A stretch of DNA of 64,000 nucleotides from an uncultured Acetobacteroides sp. (GCF_963678165.1 NZ_OY782755.1:3767501-3831500); one strand, 5' to 3'. Numbered from the stretch's first letter, positions 9,255-19,735 are shown. The notes: generated by a model not told the origin, from the letters alone. Translations and numbers: made by a program.

Positions 9255-10586
9255 CTATCTTGCTCTAATAACGGTTCGTTCGTTTATTCCACAACCGACA
9301 GTAATGGTTTTCCCTTCTTCATACGCATAAGTAAACAAGTCAGTCTTACTTGGGAAGGCTGCAGTGTAGCTGCTAATTAGCCTATCAGCATCAGCAGCAA
9401 CAGAAGGATCAACTTGCTTTGCTTTATGGAGGTAGTCTACCGCAACAAAATAAGGACCAGCACTAACTACAGGATCGGCCCCTGGGCATTTCTGAGATCC
9501 AATGATGTTTGCAATAATGATATATGCCAATCCATTACTAGGATTGGCATTCAATGCTAGACGAGCAAATGCCTTAGCATCTTGCTTATCACCTATCTTC
9601 AGTTTAGCATCAGCGGCAAGCAAAAAGATGTTTGCCTTCTCTACGTTGTTCGACTGTGCATTTGCAGCCTCCTTGTAGTAAGGAACTGCTTTTGCATACT
9701 CGCCCTTTTCTACCAGTAACCGAGCCAAATTGAGTGCTCCTTCAGACGTAGGTTCAACCTTTTGAAGAGCAACAGCAACTTTGAAGTAGAGATCGCTTTT
9801 TGTACAACGATTAGCGCTGAAAAGCGAAATGATTTTCTTTAAAAGATCTATATCACTAGGCGTTTTCTCAAACTTTGGTGCATATAGAGCAATAAGGTTG
9901 TCGCATTTGGCAACTCCACTATTCACAAAATAGGCATCAATAGCCTCCTTCGCCTTCTTCAGAACTTCGTTATCAAGATCTGCTGTAAGTTGCTTCTCTA
10001 CAATAGTCCCACTTGTTGAGTAGTAATTCATTACCTGATCGCCAGTAGCCTCTTTCTTTTGGTAAAGTTCACTAACAATCTGCATCCCGAAAACTATAAT
10101 CTCAGCATTAACGCTTTGCCCCCGTTTTGCTATAAGATCATTAATCATTCCGAGAACCGTTGAAGTCTGCTCGGGTCTATACAGCAGTAAATCGCGAACT
10201 TTAAACTCCAACGCATTGGAAATATCACTAGGGAAATACTGTATGCGAGTATCATAGATGCTAAGCAGTGTATCAACATACGCCTGCTTTACAACTTCAT
10301 TGGGAGCGACCTCTATAAAATGCTGGTAGATAGTTCGACCCCTTTGTAATGCCGAGAGTTGCGCACCAGGGCAAATGGTATAGGCGACCTTCCAATACTT
10401 ATAGGCAGCCTTATAATCACCCGACTTAAAGCCATCCAAATATAAGCTAAGATTCAGCGCACATTTTTTTCTTGTGGCGGTATCAGCACCATATCGAGGA
10501 TTGCTAAGATATGGCTGAGCTGAAGAATCAACCGTAATAACTGTGAGAAATGCAAAGACTACAAAATTTACAATCTTACGTTTCAT
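9255..10586 (-). CDS. Secreted tetratricopeptide-repeat protein
   Basis: 443 residues with an N-terminal signal peptide (cleavage likely after SSA near residue 23). The rest is helical with TPR-like pairs, clearest at about residues 265-345 (for example YAKAVPYYKEAANAQ). A periplasmic scaffold role is likely. Its position between lptC and an outer-membrane protein suggests a part in outer-membrane assembly, but this is inferred from gene order only. Confidence 0.8.
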   Translation of the reverse strand: MKRKIVNFVVFAFLTVITVDSSAQPYLSNPRYGADTATRKKCALNLSLYLDGFKSGDYKAAYKYWKVAYTICPGAQLSALQRGRTIYQHFIEVAPNEVVKQAYVDTLLSIYDTRIQYFPSDISNALEFKVRDLLLYRPEQTSTVLGMINDLIAKRGQSVNAEIIVFGMQIVSELYQKKEATGDQVMNYYSTSGTIVEKQLTADLDNEVLKKAKEAIDAYFVNSGVAKCDNLIALYAPKFEKTPSDIDLLKKIISLFSANRCTKSDLYFKVAVALQKVEPTSEGALNLARLLVEKGEYAKAVPYYKEAANAQSNNVEKANIFLLAADAKLKIGDKQDAKAFARLALNANPSNGLAYIIIANIIGSQKCPGADPVVSAGPYFVAVDYLHKAKQVDPSVAADADRLISSYTAAFPSKTDLFTYAYEEGKTITVGCGINERTVIRAR

Positions 10587-10618
10587 ACTACAGCCATATT
10601 AAGACACCTAAAACGCTT

Positions 10619-11935
10619 CTAGTTGAACTTTGGTTTTAAGAACCAACGATCGAAAAGTGAAACACCAACCGTAAAGGTGAAGTACTTCTCTTTTATACCG
10701 CTTCTAACTATCGAACCACGTTGTCCAAATTCGAAGGATGTATTTAAATAAGATAGCCCCTTTATAGGAAAAGCAAAACCTGCAGTAACTGCAATATCGT
10801 TGGTTTTACTACCACTTTTTTTAGTTAAAGAGCCATCACTGCCCAATGTGTAATAATTGACCTTGTAATACACATCATTGTAACGAAATCCTATTCGATA
10901 AGTTATTCGATTAAAGTAGTTACGAAAGTCAAGAACATTAGGAGTGTATTCTAGTCCAGCTCTTACTGAATTTGTATTTACATAATCCGACATCTTGTCT
11001 AGTGGAGTAACTTTAGACCATTGGGCAAATTCGTAATCAAAAGCGAATGTATACTTGTCTGTTTTCCCAAAAGAAGCGCCAAGACCAACCTTAGTAGGTA
11101 TCCCAAAATCGATATTACGGTTAATGTACTCAATAGTATCTACCGTGTTTGATGTAGTTGTAAGTTCGTCAAGTTTAGCAGAGATGTTAAGTTTGGGCTG
11201 GAAAGTTAGCCCTAAGTTTAAGAATTTCCCCGCATCCAAATTGCGAGCATACGATACACCTGTAGAGAATCCAAGATTCGACACCATCACCCGGCTTGTA
11301 GTGTACGATGACAAATACAAGGAACTTGATGAAGGAAATATAGTATTGTAGTTGCGATCAATAGATCCAAAATATAGGTTCAGATTAGCACCAACCGAAA
11401 GACCTTCTAATATCTTTGCCCCAAGTCCTATTTGACCAATATTCACACCACCCTTACCATTGTACTCGTAGTTCACATTCCCAATGTTTGATAGAATTGT
11501 AGGATCGGTTTCATCAAAAGAAATACGATAACCAACCTGTGTCATAGGCTGAAATGTTAGCGCAGTAAACAGCCTCTTTGAAATTGGGAATGCCATAGAA
11601 ATATGATCGACAGAAAACCCGTTAAAGCTGGTATTTTTGCTACTCGTTGACGCATAAATATTGTTGCTTTCAATTCCAAAATCAACAATAAAGGTAGTGG
11701 TATCCTGAGCTGTAAGTGCGGCAGGATTCAGGTGGTTAATCATAAACCTACTTCGTACACCAATACCAGCATCACCCATTCCACGCGTATTTGAGAATCC
11801 AGGGAGCGATAGCTGCCCTATACCGTAAAGAGTACTTGGTGAATAGAAATTTCTGCTATACTCTTGAGCATTAGCGGCTACTGAAACTGCTACTAAAAGA
11901 ATAAAAAAAGATGTACGTAAAGTTCTTTTAAACAT
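10619..11935 (-). CDS. Outer-membrane beta-barrel protein, FadL/PorV-like
   Basis: 438 residues. A signal peptide ends at VAANAQ (about residue 23). It is followed by a GIGQLSLPGF...RGMGDAGIGVR stretch and a NHLNPAAL motif, both typical of the FadL/PorV group of Bacteroidota barrels, then alternating amphipathic strands. The C-terminus ends in KPKFN. No substrate can be read from the sequence. The start codon lies inside the end of coaX (8-base overlap), so the two are co-transcribed. Confidence 0.82.
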   Translation of the reverse strand: MFKRTLRTSFFILLVAVSVAANAQEYSRNFYSPSTLYGIGQLSLPGFSNTRGMGDAGIGVRSRFMINHLNPAALTAQDTTTFIVDFGIESNNIYASTSSKNTSFNGFSVDHISMAFPISKRLFTALTFQPMTQVGYRISFDETDPTILSNIGNVNYEYNGKGGVNIGQIGLGAKILEGLSVGANLNLYFGSIDRNYNTIFPSSSSLYLSSYTTSRVMVSNLGFSTGVSYARNLDAGKFLNLGLTFQPKLNISAKLDELTTTSNTVDTIEYINRNIDFGIPTKVGLGASFGKTDKYTFAFDYEFAQWSKVTPLDKMSDYVNTNSVRAGLEYTPNVLDFRNYFNRITYRIGFRYNDVYYKVNYYTLGSDGSLTKKSGSKTNDIAVTAGFAFPIKGLSYLNTSFEFGQRGSIVRSGIKEKYFTFTVGVSLFDRWFLKPKFN

Positions 11936-12650
11936 TATACTCTAAAATTCGGTTCAACCCTTGGACTACCAAATTGGGAACGACAAATATGGTGTTTTTT
12001 AATCTTCCATCAAAGAAAAATGAATCCCCTCCAGTAAATATAACCTTTAAATCAGGATGAAGCCCACTAAACAGATCAATATAGGTATTCAACTCAAATA
12101 TTGCACTGTTAAGCACACCTGCTCTAATTGCATCGGTTGTGTTTTTACCAATAAGAGGATAACCATCGGCAATATCGACTAACGGAAGCTTTGAAGTGAA
12201 ACTCGAGAGTGCCTTGAATCGGGTATTTAACCCCAGCGAGATGTTGCCACCCTCGAATCGCCCAATAGCCGAAACAAAATCGATTGTTATTGCCGTTCCA
12301 CAATCAACAACAAGAACGTTTGTATGAGGGAAAATATTGTTTGCCCCTACAGCCGCAGCCAATCTATCGAGCCCTAACGTATTAGGAGTCTCATAATCGT
12401 TGGCTATCGGGACTTGCGTTTTATGGCTAAAAAGCACAAGTTTCTTATCGATAAAAGTTTCTAGCATTTCAGGAGTTACCTCGTCTCGAACCGAAGAAAC
12501 AATGCCGTAGTCAAAATTCCCATGTTTTAAAAGAAAAGGAACTACCGAGCTATCGCTCCATCCATTAGCCCGAATAACGTCAACAATATTTCCATCGCGG
12601 ATGGCTGCAAGCTTAATAGCTGTATTTCCAATATCAACAATTAGGTTCAT
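11928..12650 (-). CDS. coaX: Type III pantothenate kinase
   Basis: 240 residues, ASKHA fold. Type III pantothenate kinase phosphorylates pantothenate in the first step of coenzyme A synthesis. DIGNTAIKLA near residue 6 is the phosphate-binding motif. GLDRLAAAVGA near 94 and VVDCGTAITIDF near 115 are the family motifs with catalytic and binding residues. The length is usual for CoaX. It overlaps mfd upstream by four bases (ATGA type) and the outer-membrane gene downstream by eight. Confidence 0.95.
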   Translation of the reverse strand: MNLIVDIGNTAIKLAAIRDGNIVDVIRANGWSDSSVVPFLLKHGNFDYGIVSSVRDEVTPEMLETFIDKKLVLFSHKTQVPIANDYETPNTLGLDRLAAAVGANNIFPHTNVLVVDCGTAITIDFVSAIGRFEGGNISLGLNTRFKALSSFTSKLPLVDIADGYPLIGKNTTDAIRAGVLNSAIFELNTYIDLFSGLHPDLKVIFTGGDSFFFDGRLKNTIFVVPNLVVQGLNRILEYNV

Positions 12651-15600
12651 AGCGTTGCTTGTTTCATGTTATTCAGAATGGTATACGCAGCATCTACATC
12701 CTTTACATTTGGAATAGAGATGTAAAGTTTATCAGGGGTCTGCTTTACCTTAAAGTTCTTAGGCTGCGATTGCAGGTAGCCAATTAACTTAGCAAACAGC
12801 GGCATTTGGTAGTACCCCGACATCTGGTTAGATATAAAATAGGTAATCATAATGCCATTTTTAAGGATGATCTTTTCGAAGCCCAACGACATAGCCAAAC
12901 GGCGCAGCTTAACCACGTGGAGCAGCTGCTCAACCTCGAGTGGCATTGGACCAAAGCGGTCGACAAGCCGAGCCTTGTACTTTTCAAGTTCCTCCTCGTC
13001 TTCAATTGCATCGAGTTCGCGGTATAGGCGAATCTTTTCGGGGATGCTGCCGATATAGGCATCGGGTAACAGCAACTCCATATCCGTATCAATGTGACAG
13101 TCGGTAACAAAGGTGATGTCGTGAGGTTTATCAGGTGTTTCGTCGCTACCTTCGAACAAATATCGGAACTCGGAATCTTTTAGTTCCTGAATAGCCTCGT
13201 TAAGAATCTTATGGTACGCCTCGAAACCGATCTCGGCAATGAATCCGCTTTGCTCGCCTCCTAAAAGGTTTCCAGCTCCACGGATATCTAAGTCCTGCAT
13301 GGCTATATTGAACCCGCTACCCAGATCGGAGAAATCCTCAATAGCCTTTAGCCTACGGCGCGAATCCTGTGGTAAACCTGCAACAGGTGGAGCCAGCAAG
13401 TAGCAAAATGCCTTTTTATTCGAACGTCCAACACGCCCGCGGAGCTGGTGCAAATCGCTAAGGCCAAACTGGTGAGCATTATTTATGATGATGGTGTTGG
13501 CGTTAGGAATATCCAATCCCGACTCGATAATTGATGTTGCAAAAAGAATATCAGCCTCACCATCGATGAATGCCATCATCGTTTTTTCGAGTTTATCTGG
13601 CTCCATCTGACCGTGAGCAACCAGAGTCTTTACTCCCGGCACAAGCTTCTTTACGTAAGTCTCCATTTCCATGATGTCCATCACGCGGTTGTGCACGAAA
13701 AACACCTGCCCTCCCCTATCGAGCTCGTAGGTTATGGCTTCGCGAATAATTTCCTCGTTAAACGTGTGCACCTCGGTAGAAACTGGGTGGCGGTTTGGTG
13801 GTGGAGTTTGTATGATGGACAGGTCGCGAACGCCCATAAGCGAGAACTGCAGCGTACGCGGAATCGGCGTTGCCGTAAGCGTTAGAGTATCTACATCATG
13901 CTTCAGTTGACGAAGTTTCTCCTTGGCTGATACGCCAAACTTCTGCTCCTCGTCGATAATCAGCAAGCCTAGATCCTTAAACTTGATATCCTTCCCTATT
14001 ACGCGATGCGTACCTATCAGAATATCTATTTTACCTTCGCCAAGTTCCTTAAGCGTATCCTTTATCTGCTTGGCCGATTTTAGGCGGCTTACAAAATCAA
14101 CTTTTACGGGAAACTCCTTAAGCCTATCCCTAAACGTTTTGTAATGCTGAAGCGCCAGAATGGTGGTTGGAACTAGCACAGCAACCTGCTTGCTGTCGGC
14201 TGCCGCCTTAAGAGCCGCACGGATTGCAATCTCGGTTTTACCAAAGCCCACATCACCACAAACAAGACGATCCATTGGCAGTTCACCTTCCATATCCTCC
14301 TTAACAGCCTTGGTAGTGCGCATCTGGTCGGGCGTATCCTCGTAGATGAACGACGCCTCAAGCTCGTACTGCATAAACGAGTCGGGCGAGAACTGGTAAC
14401 CACGAGAGGCTCGACGCTGCGAATAAAGCGCAATAAGATCCTTTGCAATATCCTTAACCTTCTTCTTAGCCTGAGCCTTTAACTTTTGCCAGGCACCGCT
14501 GCCCAGCTTATATATTTTTGGAGGCTCGCCATCCTTGCTCTTAAACTTCGAGATGCGGTGCAGCGCGTGGATATTCACGAACAGCACGTCGCTATCGCGG
14601 TAAACAAGCTTGATAGCCTCCTGCATCTTACCATTAACCTCCGTTTTCACCAGACCGCCAAAAACGCCAACACCGTGATCGATATGCACCACGTAGTCTC
14701 CAATTTGCAGGCTGCTTAACTCCTGAATGGTGATGGCCTCGCTCTTATTAAGCTCGCCGCGCAACTTATACTTCTGGTAGCGCTCAAATATCTGGTGGTC
14801 GGTGTAGCAGCAAATTTTTGCAGAATGATCGACAAAGCCCTCGTGCAGTGCAACTGGCACAAAGTCGAACTCAATATGTTGCTTGGTAATGGAGTCGAAG
14901 ATGTTATGCAAGCGCTCTACCTGAGCCTCATTCTCCGAGAGCAGGCAGGTGGTGTAACCCCGCTCGTTGTTCTCCATGATGGTATCAGCCAGCAGCTCGA
15001 AGTTCTTGTTAAACGTTGGCTGCGGCATGGTGGAGAAATCAACCGTCTTTTCCGCTTTCAGATAGCTAGAAGATGAAAGCGATATAGAAGTGTAACGTTG
15101 TACCCCTTCAACCAACTCGTCGGGAGAAATTATCCATTCCCCCTTAGCGCCTTTACCATCGTGGACAGATTCTATTTTACTAACATCGGTATTGGTGTCG
15201 ATTTCTACGAAGCGACGATGCAGGTAGTCCATCTCCTCCAACCAAAATATGGTGGTGGACGGAACATAATCGAATATGCTGACCTTAAGTTCCGAGAGCG
15301 AGGCATTCTTTAGGTTGGGAACCACCTCGATTACCGAGAGTTTATCCTCCGAGAGCTGCGTATCAATGTTGAAGGTCCGAAGCGACTCCACCTCGTCGCC
15401 AAAGAAATCGACGCGGTAGGGCTTATTATCGGAAAATGAAAAGATGTCGACAATGCCGCCACGAACGGCAAACTGCCCCGGCTCGGAAACAAAGTCGACC
15501 CGCTCGAAGCTGTACTCGAGCAGCACATCACGGACGAATTCGATGGAGACCTTTTCGCCAACCGACATCTTAAGCGTATTGGTGCGCAGCTTTTCCGACG

Positions 15601-16006
15601 ACACCACCTTTTCGACGAGCGCCTCGGGATAGGTTACTATTGCCAAGTAGCCGTCAGTTGGAGCGCCTTCCTTCAGCGCGTTGAGCACGGCAGTTCGCTG
15701 GACGATGCCCGAGGGATCCTCCTGCCCGTACTGTATGGATCGCTTGTAGGCCGACGGAAAGAAGAGTATCCTGTCGGACGAGGTGAGGTTGTAAAGGTCG
15801 TTGTAGAAGTAGGCTGCTTCATCCTTCTCGTTAAGCACGAAAAAAACAACCTGTCCTTGCGTGAGCACGAGCGATGCGACAATACTCTTTGCGGAACCGC
15901 TAAGCCCATCGGCTTTTATGGAGCGGCAACCCGAGGCGATATGCCCACGTAGCGTGGCTATCGCCTCCTGTTGCTCAATTCGTTTGATTAGCTGATTTAC
16001 GTTCAA
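12647..16006 (-). CDS. mfd: Transcription-repair coupling factor Mfd
   Basis: 1119 residues. Mfd removes RNA polymerase stalled at DNA damage and recruits UvrA. The UvrB-like N-terminal half is followed by the RNA-polymerase-interacting (CarD-like) domain near 435-500. The RecG-like translocase has Walker A GDVGFGKTE near 581 and a DEEQ box near 683. The TRG and C-terminal D7 domains complete the protein. The length is normal. A -7 box TAAATTTG is seen on the reverse strand at 16039-16032, but a clear -33 is lacking. Confidence 0.97.
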   Translation of the reverse strand: MNVNQLIKRIEQQEAIATLRGHIASGCRSIKADGLSGSAKSIVASLVLTQGQVVFFVLNEKDEAAYFYNDLYNLTSSDRILFFPSAYKRSIQYGQEDPSGIVQRTAVLNALKEGAPTDGYLAIVTYPEALVEKVVSSEKLRTNTLKMSVGEKVSIEFVRDVLLEYSFERVDFVSEPGQFAVRGGIVDIFSFSDNKPYRVDFFGDEVESLRTFNIDTQLSEDKLSVIEVVPNLKNASLSELKVSIFDYVPSTTIFWLEEMDYLHRRFVEIDTNTDVSKIESVHDGKGAKGEWIISPDELVEGVQRYTSISLSSSSYLKAEKTVDFSTMPQPTFNKNFELLADTIMENNERGYTTCLLSENEAQVERLHNIFDSITKQHIEFDFVPVALHEGFVDHSAKICCYTDHQIFERYQKYKLRGELNKSEAITIQELSSLQIGDYVVHIDHGVGVFGGLVKTEVNGKMQEAIKLVYRDSDVLFVNIHALHRISKFKSKDGEPPKIYKLGSGAWQKLKAQAKKKVKDIAKDLIALYSQRRASRGYQFSPDSFMQYELEASFIYEDTPDQMRTTKAVKEDMEGELPMDRLVCGDVGFGKTEIAIRAALKAAADSKQVAVLVPTTILALQHYKTFRDRLKEFPVKVDFVSRLKSAKQIKDTLKELGEGKIDILIGTHRVIGKDIKFKDLGLLIIDEEQKFGVSAKEKLRQLKHDVDTLTLTATPIPRTLQFSLMGVRDLSIIQTPPPNRHPVSTEVHTFNEEIIREAITYELDRGGQVFFVHNRVMDIMEMETYVKKLVPGVKTLVAHGQMEPDKLEKTMMAFIDGEADILFATSIIESGLDIPNANTIIINNAHQFGLSDLHQLRGRVGRSNKKAFCYLLAPPVAGLPQDSRRRLKAIEDFSDLGSGFNIAMQDLDIRGAGNLLGGEQSGFIAEIGFEAYHKILNEAIQELKDSEFRYLFEGSDETPDKPHDITFVTDCHIDTDMELLLPDAYIGSIPEKIRLYRELDAIEDEEELEKYKARLVDRFGPMPLEVEQLLHVVKLRRLAMSLGFEKIILKNGIMITYFISNQMSGYYQMPLFAKLIGYLQSQPKNFKVKQTPDKLYISIPNVKDVDAAYTILNNMKQATL

Positions 16007-16103
16007 AAGGCTACTTTTAATGCTTTGAACGCAAATTTAGGAAAGAGAATACTATTTCATCCGAAAACAGGCTGTTTTTTATCGTCCGGATGGAATATCC
16101 GAG

Positions 16104-17150
16104 CTATTCGCCACAAGGATGCTCCACCGGAACTTCCTGTATAAACTCCTCCACACGCCTTACCAGCGTATACGAGCCCGCCACAAATGGTACGCGCTGA
16201 TGCAACGAAGTTGGCTTTATTTCGAGGATACGCATTGTTCCTGTTGTTGCCCTTCCACCAGCCTGCTCGGCCAAAAAGGCTATCGGATTACACTCGTAAA
16301 TCAGACGTAGCTTACCTTCGGGTTTCGCCTTTGTAGGAGGATAAAGAAAAACGCCTCCCACCAGTAGGTTGCGATGAAAATCGGAAACCATGCTACCAAT
16401 GTAGCGGCTGGAGAATGGACGGTTGGTTGCAGGAGAATCGACCTTGCAGTAGTCTATAAACCGCTTAACGCCGTTGGGGAAGGAGTTGTAGTTTCCCTCG
16501 TTAACCGAGTATATCTTCCCAGATCTAGGCGTTTGAATCTTGTCGTGCGAAAGGCAAAACTCGCCAATCGAAGGATCGAGCGTAAAGCCATAAACCCCTT
16601 TGCCGGTGGTGTAAACCAGCATTGTCGACGAGCCGTAGATGATGTAGCCAGCAGCAACCTGCTTCTGCCCTTCCTGGAGGAAATCGTCGAGGATGGCCTT
16701 CTCGCCGCGTGGGCTAATTCGTCGGTAGATGGAGAAGATGGTTCCTACCGAAACGTTACTTTCGAGGTTGGCCGAGCCATCGAGCGGATCCATACAAACG
16801 ATGTACTTGCCATCGAGCGCCATCTCGTCGTCGAAGGTTACGATCTCGTCGTTCTCCTCCGAGGCGATACCGCAGCACTCACCGCTATTGCGGATGCTCG
16901 AGATAAAGAGCTCGTTAGCGATGTAATCGAGCTTCTTTTGATCTTCACCCTGCACGTTGGTGGCTCCTATCGAACCAAGGATGTCGGCGAGTCCGGCCTT
17001 GTTAATGGCCCTGTTCACGATTTTTGCAGCAACGCCTATGTGATGAAGCAGGCGGGTGAATTCTCCAGAAGCATAAGGAAAATCGGCCTGTCGCTCAATA
17101 AGGAATTGATTCAAGGTGGTTACCTTATACGCTTTAAGAATGTGGTTCAT
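16104..17150 (-). CDS. fbp: Fructose-1,6-bisphosphatase, class I
   Basis: 348 residues. It hydrolyses fructose-1,6-bisphosphate to fructose-6-phosphate in gluconeogenesis, in the cytosol. [12 protein letters not shown] near residue 120 is the metal-binding signature of the inositol-phosphatase superfamily. [17 protein letters not shown] acidic residues upstream complete the site, and the [14 protein letters not shown] stretch near the C-terminus is typical of class I enzymes. It is a single gene on the minus strand, divergent from lysC. Confidence 0.95.
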   Translation of the reverse strand: MNHILKAYKVTTLNQFLIERQADFPYASGEFTRLLHHIGVAAKIVNRAINKAGLADILGSIGATNVQGEDQKKLDYIANELFISSIRNSGECCGIASEENDEIVTFDDEMALDGKYIVCMDPLDGSANLESNVSVGTIFSIYRRISPRGEKAILDDFLQEGQKQVAAGYIIYGSSTMLVYTTGKGVYGFTLDPSIGEFCLSHDKIQTPRSGKIYSVNEGNYNSFPNGVKRFIDYCKVDSPATNRPFSSRYIGSMVSDFHRNLLVGGVFLYPPTKAKPEGKLRLIYECNPIAFLAEQAGGRATTGTMRILEIKPTSLHQRVPFVAGSYTLVRRVEEFIQEVPVEHPCGE

Positions 17151-17156
17151 TTGTGA

Positions 17157-17680
17157 TATTAGTTTACAGACAATACATTTTACCTACCGGTAGGCAAGCG
17201 CTGCAAATTAATGCAATTTATTGCATCGTTTCTACTATTTTATATGATTTTTTATTTCAAACGTATGCATATCGCATTGTTTTGTCGTTGTGTATTTACT
17301 ACAAAACGCATTTCATCTTTGATTATATGTAGATTATACCATCTACACCATAAAACTACATATGCACACCAACAAACGTTTGGGCAAATCACTATACTCC
17401 GAACAACCCATCACACCCCACAAAAAAAGGAATTAAGGAGCGTAACTACAAGTTCACGGACACACCCTAGCCCCCTTGCTAATATCTGAAATAGCTTCAT
17501 CGAACTCTCCCTCCGAGGTGCTCCCGAGGAGCCTCTTCATCCACATGCAAGCCGCCCCCGAGAGCGCTTATCCCCAGCATCTATATCGCCCGATGGCCGC
17601 GCAAATCCTTTTCTCTTCGCCAAATAACCGCTATCTTGCGCCGATTTTTATTGCATCCAACCTTAAATGATATATTTCGA
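17157..17680. other. Intergenic region between fbp and lysC, no gene seen
   Basis: 524 bp between divergent genes. The part next to fbp is AT-rich and contains a 12-bp perfect palindrome CCTACCGGTAGG (17183-17194). The rest shows no recognisable gene, RNA or long repeat. Short open frames here lack protein features. The length would allow regulatory sequences for fbp and lysC, but none is identifiable. Confidence 0.5.
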
Positions 17681-18934
17681 ATGAAGGTTTACAAGTTTGG
17701 AGGGGCATCGGTAAAGGATGCCAGCGGAGTTAAGAATGTTTGCAGCATAATTACAGGCGCCAACGACAATCTGGTGGTGGTGGTATCGGCCATGGCCAAG
17801 ACCACCAACGCGCTGGAGCGGGTGCTTACGGCGTACCTCGAGAACAAGCCCAACGACCTGCAGGCCGAGATGGCCGAGCTTAAGAATTTTCACGCCAACA
17901 TCATAAACGAGCTATTCGCCAATCCCGAAAAGCAGCTATTCGAGCTAGAGGCGGTACTCGAGGGGCTAAGCTACTTCCTATCGATAAACACCAAGCGCGA
18001 CTACGACTTCTGCTACGACCAGGTGGTGTCGGTGGGCGAGCTGATATCAACAAAAATAGTTGCCAGCTACCTTGCAGAGCAGGGCATCGATGCCGAGTGG
18101 GTGGACGTGCGCACCATCCTGAAAACCGACAGCACCTACCGCGATGCCAACGTCAACTTCGAGACCTCGGGCGAGCTGTTCCGCAACACCATCGACTTTA
18201 ACCAACACCGCATATACCTTACCCAAGGGTTCATCGGAGCCAACCACAAGGGCTACTCCACCACGCTGGGGCGCGAGGGCTCGGACTACACGGCCGCCAT
18301 CATCGCCAACCTGCTGGGGGGCGAGAGCGTGACCATCTGGAAGGATGTGCCGGGGGTGCTCAACGCCGATCCGCGCATCTTTAAGGATACCGTGCACCTG
18401 CCATCGGTATCGTACAAGCAGGCCATCGAGCTGGCCTTCTACGGGGCGCAGATCATCCACCCCAAAACCATTAAGCCGCTGCAGAACCGCAGCATCCCGC
18501 TATACGTGCGCTCGTTTGTCGACCCAGCGGCGCCCGGCACCGAGGTGGCCGCCAGCATCGCCAAGGTAGATGCCGTGCCGGTGTACATCCTCAAGCAGAA
18601 GCAGACGCTGATTTCGGTGGAGCCCAAGGACTACTCGTTTGCGCTGGAGGATAGCTGGGTGAAGGTGTTCACCATCATGCAGCGGTACCGCCTGAAGGCT
18701 AACCTGATCCAGAACTCGGCCATCAGCATGAGCATTAGCGTGGACGGCACCAACCAGCAGCTGCCCGCCGCCATCGACGAGTTTATGAACGACTTTCGGG
18801 TGAAGTACAACGAGGGGCTCAACCTGCTCACCATCCAGAACTACAACGAGTACATCCTGGAGAGCTACTCGGCCGACGCGGAGGTGATCCTGATGCAGAA
18901 GAGCCGCCGTACGGCAAGGATTCTTTATAGGTAG
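17681..18934 (+). CDS. lysC: Aspartate kinase, monofunctional with C-terminal ACT domains
   Basis: About 417 residues from the ATG at 17681, which begins MKVYKFGGASVKDA, the conserved kinase start. An upstream in-frame ATG would add 15 unrelated residues and is not used here. The catalytic domain also has TTLGREGSDYTA near 206 and a KDVPGVLNADPR stretch near 225. The C-terminal part (about 290-417) holds the ACT regulatory region. The enzyme makes aspartyl phosphate for lysine, threonine, methionine and diaminopimelate; the last is also needed by the murE-encoded step in this window. Confidence 0.95.
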   Translation: MKVYKFGGASVKDASGVKNVCSIITGANDNLVVVVSAMAKTTNALERVLTAYLENKPNDLQAEMAELKNFHANIINELFANPEKQLFELEAVLEGLSYFLSINTKRDYDFCYDQVVSVGELISTKIVASYLAEQGIDAEWVDVRTILKTDSTYRDANVNFETSGELFRNTIDFNQHRIYLTQGFIGANHKGYSTTLGREGSDYTAAIIANLLGGESVTIWKDVPGVLNADPRIFKDTVHLPSVSYKQAIELAFYGAQIIHPKTIKPLQNRSIPLYVRSFVDPAAPGTEVAASIAKVDAVPVYILKQKQTLISVEPKDYSFALEDSWVKVFTIMQRYRLKANLIQNSAISMSISVDGTNQQLPAAIDEFMNDFRVKYNEGLNLLTIQNYNEYILESYSADAEVILMQKSRRTARILYR

Positions 18935-18964
18935 ACGTTAGATTTTAGACGTTAGATATTAGAT

Positions 18965-18995
18965 AGCCGTGGCGCGTTGCGCTGCGGCTTTTTTG
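18965..18995 (+). terminator. Rho-independent terminator after lysC
   Basis: AGCCGtgGCGC and GCGCtgCGGCT form a stem with a short loop, followed by six T. It starts 31 bases after the lysC stop. A near copy occurs at 19238-19269. Confidence 0.75.
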
Positions 18996-19237
18996 TGCTC
19001 ACTATGGGATTTCGAACCATTCGAGAACAGCCAGCAGAAGAAACCATTTTCGGGTTAACCTCTACGAGGTAATAGCAAATCTGGGAATCTTCGCTACAAA
19101 TCGGAATGCCCTACGGGCAACCCCTCTCGTCGAGCGTTACCGCATCGCGGTTACCGATTTGTAGTACGCCACTCCGCCACGCTCCCTTATTCTCCGCAGG
19201 AGATAGACTAAAACACCTAATTTGACGGTTTGCTAAC

Positions 19238-19269
19238 AGCCGTGGTGCGTGGCGCTGCGGCTTTTTTTG
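19238..19269 (+). terminator. Second copy of the lysC-type terminator hairpin
   Basis: AGCCGtggtGCG...GCTGCGGCT followed by seven T nearly repeats the hairpin at 18965, including the following GTGCT. No gene lies between the two copies, so it may be a duplicated or mobile terminator. The DNA from 18996 to 19237 shows no gene. Confidence 0.5.
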
Positions 19270-19346
19270 TGCTGAGACCTCATTCCATAGCCGTCAAGCG
19301 AAGAGATACCATTCTTAAAGGACGTGCTTGTGGCATGCCTGTTTTC

Positions 19347-19588
19347 GACTCCCCCCTAAATCCCCTCTCTTAGCCGAGTGGTTGGTTAACCAATAAAAGA
19401 ACGTTGCTGCTTCTGCCTTTTTTACTCAGGCGACGCCTGCTCGGCTAAAAGAGGGGACTTCCAGCGCTCCGATTAGGCTGCAGCTTATATCCGTGCCGCA
19501 GCCCCCTCTTTGCGAATGGCAAGTAGGCACCTACGGGGTTGGCAGGCATTCTAGTGCCATTCGGAGAGAGGGGGATTGGGGGTGAGTC
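19347..19588. mobile_element. MITE-like element with nested inverted repeats
   Basis: The ends GACTC-CCCCCTAAATCCCCTCTC and GAGAGGGGGATTGGGGG-TGAGTC are imperfect terminal inverted repeats about 242 bp apart. Inside lie two further inverted repeats: 19363-19457 with arms built on CTCTCTTAGCCGAG / CTCGGCTAAAAGAG, and 19502-19574 with arms around CGAATGGCA / TGCCATTCG. It encodes no protein. Such C- and G-rich palindromic elements are common in Bacteroidota intergenic DNA. No target-site duplication could be confirmed. Confidence 0.5.
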
Positions 19589-19666
19589 GGATTTGCGAAG
19601 CAGATAACACCTTTTTAGTCGCTTACACATGCTTAGTTTGGCGGCCATGAGGCCCCATACCATGCA

Positions 19667-19702
19667 AAAAGCCCGACGCTAAAGAGCATCGGGCCTTTTG
19701 AT
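19667..19702 (-). terminator. Terminator after the first DUF6261 gene
   Basis: AAAAAGCCCGACGCT...AGCATCGGGCCTTTT forms a GC-rich stem with A and T runs on the two sides, so it can act on both strands. It lies about 35 bases beyond the DUF6261 stop codon. Confidence 0.75.
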
Positions 19703-19735
19703 TATTCTGAAGTACTACTGTTTTCTACACTAATT

